Assembly: GCF_003515705.1 (NCBI RefSeq)
Contig: NZ_QWEH01000002.1
Location: 407,707-471,706 of the forward strand
DNA length: 64,000 nt
From: Oceanobacillus profundus
GTDB taxonomy: Bacteria; Bacillota; Bacilli; Bacillales; Amphibacillaceae
Direction of reading: 5' to 3'
How positions within the stretch are numbered: the stretch's first letter is position 1; the number at the start of each line of letters is the position of its first letter. The notes beneath the pieces were generated by a model. It made no database searches, was not told the origin of the DNA, and was given only the letters and a program-made list of their open reading frames with translations. Shown one piece after another: positions 59,668-64,000 of the stretch. The position numbers and the translations under genes are program-made.

Positions 59668-62082
59668 ATGAGCTTTAACCATCAGCAAATTGAAAAAAAA
59701 TGGCAAAAACACTGGCTTGAAAATAAAACGTTTAAAACGGAAACCTTTTCTGAAAAAGAGAAGTTCTATGCACTTGATATGTTTCCATATCCCTCAGGAG
59801 TAGGGCTGCATGTAGGACATCCCGAGGGCTATACGGCAACGGATATTCTATCGCGTATGAAACGAATGCAAGGCTATGAAGTAATGCACCCGATGGGATG
59901 GGATGCATTTGGGCTTCCGGCAGAACAATATGCAATTGATACAGGGAATAGCCCAGCTGAATTTACAGCAAAAAATATTGCGACATTTAAACGCCAAATA
60001 CAAGAACTTGGTTTTTCGTATGATTGGGATCGTGAAATCGATACAACAGATCCGAATTATTATAAATGGACACAGTGGATTTTCACAAAGCTTTATGAAA
60101 AAGGGCTCGCTTATATCGATGAGGTTGCGGTGAACTGGTGTCCGGCATTAGGTACAGTTTTGGCGAATGAAGAAGTAATTGATGGAAAAAGTGAACGCGG
60201 TGGACATCCGGTCGTACGTAAACCAATGAAGCAGTGGATGCTGAAAATTACTGCATATGCTGATCGCTTGTTGGAAGATTTAGATGAATTAGATTGGCCA
60301 GACAGCTTAAAAGAAATGCAACGTAACTGGATTGGCCGCTCAGAGGGCGCAGAAGTAACATTTGCAATTGATGGACATGAAGAAGAATTTACTGTATTTA
60401 CAACACGTCCAGATACATTATTTGGTGCAACGTATGCAGTGCTTGCCCCAGAACATCCGTTTATCGAAAAAATAACAAGTGCAGAACAAAAAGCTGCCGT
60501 AGATGCTTACTTGAACGAAGTCCAAACGAAATCCGATTTGGAGCGTACTGATTTAGCAAAAGATAAAACAGGTGTATTTACTGGTGCATATGCAGTTAAC
60601 CCTGTGAATAATGAAAAAATGCCAATCTGGATTGCAGACTACGTATTAATGTCATATGGAACTGGTGCAATAATGGCGGTTCCAGCACACGATGAGCGGG
60701 ACTATGAATTTGCAACAAAATTTGAATTGCCAATTGTGGAAGTAGTTTCAGGTGGAGATATAACAAAAGAAGCATTTACTGGTGATGGAGAACATATCAA
60801 TTCAGGATTCTTAGATGGGCTTGGAAAAGAAGAGGCGATCTCCAAAATGATTGAATGGCTTGTCGCTGAAGGAAAAGGCGAGAAGAAAATTATGTATCGC
60901 CTGCGCGATTGGCTCTTTGCGAGACAGCGTTATTGGGGTGAGCCAATTCCGATCATTCATTGGGAAGATGGTACAATGACAACTGTTCCAGAAGAAGAAC
61001 TTCCATTGGAACTACCAGTGATGTCAGAGATTAAACCATCTGGTACAGGGGAATCTCCACTTGCTAATAACAGTGATTGGGTAAATGTTGTTGATCCGAA
61101 AACCGGAATGAAAGGGCGCCGTGAAACAAACACCATGCCGCAATGGGCGGGAAGCTGCTGGTATTTCTTACGATACATTGACCCGAAAAATACCGAACAG
61201 CTAGCAGATCCAGCTGCACTGGAAGAATGGTTGCCAATCGATATTTATATCGGTGGAGCAGAGCATGCCGTGCTTCATCTACTATACGCACGTTTCTGGC
61301 ATAAGTTCTTATATGACATTGGAGTCGTATCAACAAAAGAACCATTCCAAAAGTTATTTAACCAAGGTATGATTCTTGGCGAAGGTAACGAAAAAATGAG
61401 TAAATCCAAAGGTAATGTTGTAAACCCGGATGATATTGTAACATCTCATGGTGCAGATACATTACGTCTTTATGAAATGTTTATGGGGCCATTGGATGCG
61501 TCTGTCGCATGGTCAACAAATGGATTAGACGGTGCTAGAAGGTTCCTTGATCGTACATGGAGATTGTTCATGAACGATGATGGTACCCTTTCTGAGAAAA
61601 TTGTGGAAGCAGAAAATACAGCTTTAGAAAAGGTCTACCATGAAACGGTGAAAAAGGTAACAGATGACTTTGAAAATCTGCATTTTAATACCGGAATATC
61701 GCAAATGATGGTATTTATTAATGAAGGCTACAAAGCAGATCAAATTCCAAAAGCATTTGTGGAAGGGTTTGTGAAGATGCTTTCTCCAGTTGCCCCACAT
61801 ATTGCTGAAGAGCTTTGGGAACAACTTGGCCACTCAAATACGATTACCTACGAAGAATGGCCGGTCTTCGATGCATCGAAATTAGTGGAAGATGAAGTAG
61901 AAGTAGTTCTTCAAGTCATGGGCAAAGTTCGTTCGAAATTAAGTGTGCCGAAAGATATTTCGAAAGAAGACTTGGAAAAATTAGCATTAGCAGATGAAGG
62001 ATTGCAAAAATGGATCGAAGGAAAAACAATTCGAAAAGTAATCGTCGTGCCAGGAAAATTAGTAAACGTAGTAGCGAACTAA
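59668..62082 (+). CDS. leuS: Leucyl-tRNA synthetase
   Basis: Class I aminoacyl-tRNA synthetase charging tRNA-Leu, 804 residues. The HIGH motif is [12 protein letters not shown] near residue 46. The editing domain (about 220-400) includes [20 protein letters not shown] and the [15 protein letters not shown] active site. KMSKS is present as [13 protein letters not shown] near 576. A C-terminal anticodon-binding domain and a small C-terminal domain ending [13 protein letters not shown] complete it. The AAAGGAAGG site precedes the ATG. It is controlled by the T-box leader upstream. Confidence 0.97.
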   Translation: MSFNHQQIEKKWQKHWLENKTFKTETFSEKEKFYALDMFPYPSGVGLHVGHPEGYTATDILSRMKRMQGYEVMHPMGWDAFGLPAEQYAIDTGNSPAEFTAKNIATFKRQIQELGFSYDWDREIDTTDPNYYKWTQWIFTKLYEKGLAYIDEVAVNWCPALGTVLANEEVIDGKSERGGHPVVRKPMKQWMLKITAYADRLLEDLDELDWPDSLKEMQRNWIGRSEGAEVTFAIDGHEEEFTVFTTRPDTLFGATYAVLAPEHPFIEKITSAEQKAAVDAYLNEVQTKSDLERTDLAKDKTGVFTGAYAVNPVNNEKMPIWIADYVLMSYGTGAIMAVPAHDERDYEFATKFELPIVEVVSGGDITKEAFTGDGEHINSGFLDGLGKEEAISKMIEWLVAEGKGEKKIMYRLRDWLFARQRYWGEPIPIIHWEDGTMTTVPEEELPLELPVMSEIKPSGTGESPLANNSDWVNVVDPKTGMKGRRETNTMPQWAGSCWYFLRYIDPKNTEQLADPAALEEWLPIDIYIGGAEHAVLHLLYARFWHKFLYDIGVVSTKEPFQKLFNQGMILGEGNEKMSKSKGNVVNPDDIVTSHGADTLRLYEMFMGPLDASVAWSTNGLDGARRFLDRTWRLFMNDDGTLSEKIVEAENTALEKVYHETVKKVTDDFENLHFNTGISQMMVFINEGYKADQIPKAFVEGFVKMLSPVAPHIAEELWEQLGHSNTITYEEWPVFDASKLVEDEVEVVLQVMGKVRSKLSVPKDISKEDLEKLALADEGLQKWIEGKTIRKVIVVPGKLVNVVAN

Positions 62083-62091
62083 ATGAAACCA

Positions 62092-62132
62092 AAAAGATCT
62101 CCTTCTATATTTAAAGAGGAGATCTTTTTTTA
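62092..62132 (+). terminator. Intrinsic terminator after leuS
   Basis: AAAGATCTCCT / AGGAGATCTTT arms are followed by TTTTT. Confidence 0.88.
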
Positions 62133-62149
62133 TGAAGTGTCACGTCCAT

Positions 62150-62893
62150 TTAACTGGATTCAACCCAATTCGTTTGTAAAATAATCCACTCGCCATTTTC
62201 GAAATACCATAATGTTTCAATTGTGCCAAGACGATCTGCGTGGTAGGCACCGCTAATTTGTTGATAGCTTTTTAGACCATACCCTTTGCTTTCACTAATC
62301 GATATTGGTTCATAAAAAGCAATTGGATCAATCATTAATGAAGTAGGTTTTAAAAGGTTGCCTTTTTTATTATAAATTCCAAGACGTATATAATCCTCTG
62401 CACGGTCTTTAACATCCATCACAATTGGCTTGCCATTAGGGATAATTTCAATAATTACTTGGAAATTCTCTTCAAATTTACCACTAACATAGCGCTGTTC
62501 TGGTAAAGGGATTTCTTTTAACTTCTGATTTGCCAATGTGTGTAAGAAAGAAGTGTATAAACCGCCACTCCCACCAGTCGGACTTTGATAGAAGATATCC
62601 TTTATTCCGTCATGATCCAGATCAATGAATTGAAGCTTTGGTTCGTAACCACCACCATAATTGATTTTCCACTCTTCTTTATCAGAAGATCGAATCTCAG
62701 CCCAAATATCTTGATAATATTGTGCGTCTGGAGCAAAAAGCTTTCCTTTCAATTCGATTGTATTGTTTTCTCCATCTCCTGTTACATCAGCTTGGTATGT
62801 TTCAATTAAGATACTATCTGGTGCTGTTTCTGCAGCAAATGTAATTGTTGGAAATGCAATCATCAATATTAGAAAAAAATATTTCACGTTCAT
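62150..62893 (-). CDS. Secreted protein with Asp-rich calcium-binding-like loops
   Basis: Exported protein of about 247 residues. A signal peptide (KYFFLILMIAFPTITFAAE) is followed by a beta-rich domain. Two DxDxDG-like loops, DVTGDGENN near residue 36 and DLDHDGIKD near 94, resemble FG-GAP/VCBS or EF-type calcium sites. GGSGGLYTSFLHTL and SKGYGLKSYQQISGAYHAD are further conserved-looking segments. The start is near 62893 (AAAGGAAG site); a GTG at 62887 is also possible. Function is unknown. Confidence 0.72.
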   Translation of the reverse strand: MNVKYFFLILMIAFPTITFAAETAPDSILIETYQADVTGDGENNTIELKGKLFAPDAQYYQDIWAEIRSSDKEEWKINYGGGYEPKLQFIDLDHDGIKDIFYQSPTGGSGGLYTSFLHTLANQKLKEIPLPEQRYVSGKFEENFQVIIEIIPNGKPIVMDVKDRAEDYIRLGIYNKKGNLLKPTSLMIDPIAFYEPISISESKGYGLKSYQQISGAYHADRLGTIETLWYFENGEWIILQTNWVESS

Positions 62894-63073
62894 CACTTCC
62901 TTTATTTGAAATAATAATGTGGTATATGTAAGGTGAATTGAATGTAACTTCACCTTTGCAAATAAAATGAATTACTTCTTGCTTTGTTAGTTCTTGTAGG
63001 TTGCGCATTGTGTTTGCATCCTATGCGTGAAATACGTAAAATTGAAATTGAATACAATAAAGGGGATGACAAT

Positions 63074-63382
63074 ATGCCAGAAATAAATGAAGTAGCACCT
63101 AAAGAAGTAGAAAAGCTGATGAACGAGGAAGATATTATAATCATTGATGTAAGAGAAGATGAAGAAGTTGCTCAAGGAATAATTGAAACAGCCAAGCATA
63201 TTCCATTAGGAAATATTCCGGAAGCAGTAGCTGACTTAGATAAAAATAAATCGTATATACTTGTATGTCGATCAGGAGCAAGAAGTATGAATGCGTCCAA
63301 ATATATGGATGAACAAGGTTTTAAGGTTTCCAATATGAAAGGCGGCATGTTGGAGTGGGAAGGCGAAGTAATCGTCGATTAA
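63074..63382 (+). CDS. ytwF: Rhodanese-domain protein YtwF
   Basis: Single-domain rhodanese of 102 residues. The domain runs from about residue 5 to the end, with IIIIDVREDEEVAQG near residue 21 and the active-site cysteine at Cys65 in VCRSGARS. Rhodaneses carry persulfide sulfur; the acceptor here is unknown. The AAAGGGGATG site sets the ATG at 63074; the longer frame from 62984 has no ribosome binding site. Synteny with leuS supports the ytwF identity. Confidence 0.9.
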   Translation: MPEINEVAPKEVEKLMNEEDIIIIDVREDEEVAQGIIETAKHIPLGNIPEAVADLDKNKSYILVCRSGARSMNASKYMDEQGFKVSNMKGGMLEWEGEVIVD

Positions 63383-63386
63383 TAGA

Positions 63387-63428
63387 GAAGAAGTTATTTT
63401 CAGTAATTCTGAAAATAACTTCTTTTTA
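63387..63428 (+). terminator. Intrinsic terminator after ytwF
   Basis: AGAAGTTATTTTCAG / CTGAAAATAACTTCT is a perfect 15-bp stem followed by TTTT. Confidence 0.92.
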
Positions 63429-63543
63429 TTTAGGTATTGCATTTTGAACTTAAGGGGTGTAGTATAAATTTTGCTGTCAAGAAGAGAAGCAAATGAAATA
63501 AGTTTTCAGCTTCAAAATGAACTCGACAAATTAAAAATAAATG

Positions 63544-63573
63544 TTGACAAGTATTTATGAGAAATGCTATAAT
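63544..63573 (+). promoter_or_regulatory. Ribosomal RNA operon promoter
   Basis: TTGACA (63544-63549) and TATAAT (63568-63573), both consensus, are 18 bases apart. A weaker TTGTTG/TGTAAT pair lies at 63624-63651. The leader then holds CTCTTTGAAAACTG, a boxA-like rRNA leader motif, at about 63670-63684. Confidence 0.88.
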
Positions 63574-63776
63574 AAACATCCACTAGTTAGGAAAAGTCGA
63601 AAATGATTTGTTTTTCAGATTTATTGTTGATTACTAGTGTGGTATTGTAATTATAAGTTAACAAATTTGCTCTTTGAAAACTGAACAAAACAACCAGTAT
63701 GTCAAGAAAAAGGAAACTCGTTTTTCTTTTTAAAACAAGTAGAAGTCAGCTTCTACAAAAGCTAAGTATTACAAAC

Positions 63777-64000
63777 TTTTATGGAGAGTTTGATCTTGGC
63801 TCAGGACGAACGCTGGCGGCGTGCCTAATACATGCAAGTCGAGCGCAGGAAATAAACAGAACCCTTCGGGGTGATGTTTATGGAATGAGCGGCGGACGGG
63901 TGAGTAACACGTGGGCAACCTGCCTGTAAGATCGGGATAACTCGCGGAAACGTGAGCTAATACCGGATAACACTTTTCATCTCATGGTGAGAAGATAAAA
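63777..64000 (+). rRNA. 16S ribosomal RNA, 5' part
   Basis: The small-subunit rRNA starts with GGAGAGTTTGATCTTGGC and continues with GGACGAACGCTGGCGGCGTG, CTAATACATGCAAGTCGAGC and AGCGGCGGACGGGTGAGTAA. Only the first 220 or so bases are in the window. The variable V1 region and the TAACACTTTTCATCTC stretch suggest Bacillaceae near Oceanobacillus/Virgibacillus. The sequence has GATCTTGG where most bacteria have GATCCTGG or GATCATGG. Confidence 0.97.

Noticed and set aside
63699..63929. 76-codon ORF
   Set aside because: It overlaps the rRNA leader and 16S rRNA.
1..64000. CRISPR arrays, prophage, intact insertion sequences, restriction or toxin systems
   Set aside because: No evenly spaced direct repeats, integrase, phage structural genes, transposase or nuclease genes were seen in the window.

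Overview
This window is chromosomal backbone from a low-GC, endospore-forming Firmicute of the Bacillaceae. The 16S 5' end at the right edge and the dispersed repeats suggest something near Oceanobacillus, Virgibacillus or Ornithinibacillus; that placement is inference. Sporulation and germination genes (a gerA/gerC/gerB cluster, cwlJ, kapB, ytpB, a gamma-SASP-like gene) indicate a spore former. Much of the gene order recalls the B. subtilis yui-yug-men-ytk/ytl-pckA-metK-ytp-leuS-ytwF part of the chromosome.

Layout. 0-6.7 kb: type II NADH dehydrogenase, yuiB, the 3D-domain protein yuiC, yuiD, the biotin transporter bioY, deoD, ptsH (HPr), kapB, a small membrane protein and a SOD-like lipoprotein. 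6.8-11 kb: a germinant-receptor operon in A-C-B order; its first gene seems to start with ATT and it ends with a 41-residue membrane peptide. 11-18.3 kb: a patB-type C-S lyase, an ECF sigma factor coupled to a large single-pass membrane protein, pgi, yugI, the K+ channel yugO and a thioredoxin-like protein. 18.5-30.9 kb: an M42 aminopeptidase, bacillopeptidase F, an FMN riboswitch with ribU, a methyltransferase, a VOC/DNA-alkylation-repair/TetR operon with a clear operator, a small SASP-like gene, cwlJ, a DksA-like protein and menA.

31-37.7 kb holds menaquinone genes menF-D-H-B-E, without menC, divergent from menA. 37.7-44 kb: an MscS-like membrane protein, two hypothetical proteins, ytkD and a ytlACD-type ABC transporter. 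44.4-47.7 kb: pckA divergent from metK, which has a SAM riboswitch. 47.8-58.3 kb: membrane proteins, ytoA, the terpene synthase ytpB, a PadR/HAAS pair with three operator-like palindromes, an AI-2E-type permease, an ECF sigma factor followed by a decayed FtsW/RodA gene, a VanZ protein, small conserved proteins, an AAA ATPase and a GNAT enzyme. 58.5-64 kb: mnmM (ytqB), a leucine T-box with leuS, a secreted protein, the rhodanese ytwF, an rRNA promoter and the start of 16S rRNA.

Most of the window is ordinary housekeeping sequence, with no phage, CRISPR array or intact transposon. The features most worth a second look are regulatory or accessory: the ATT-initiated germination gene, the sigma factor with a novel membrane partner, a structured leader between menH and menB, a hairpin masking the ribosome binding site of a channel gene, clear palindromic operators at ptsH, the TetR operon and padR, a SOD-like protein missing a copper ligand, and two dispersed repeat families inserted into leaders and operons.
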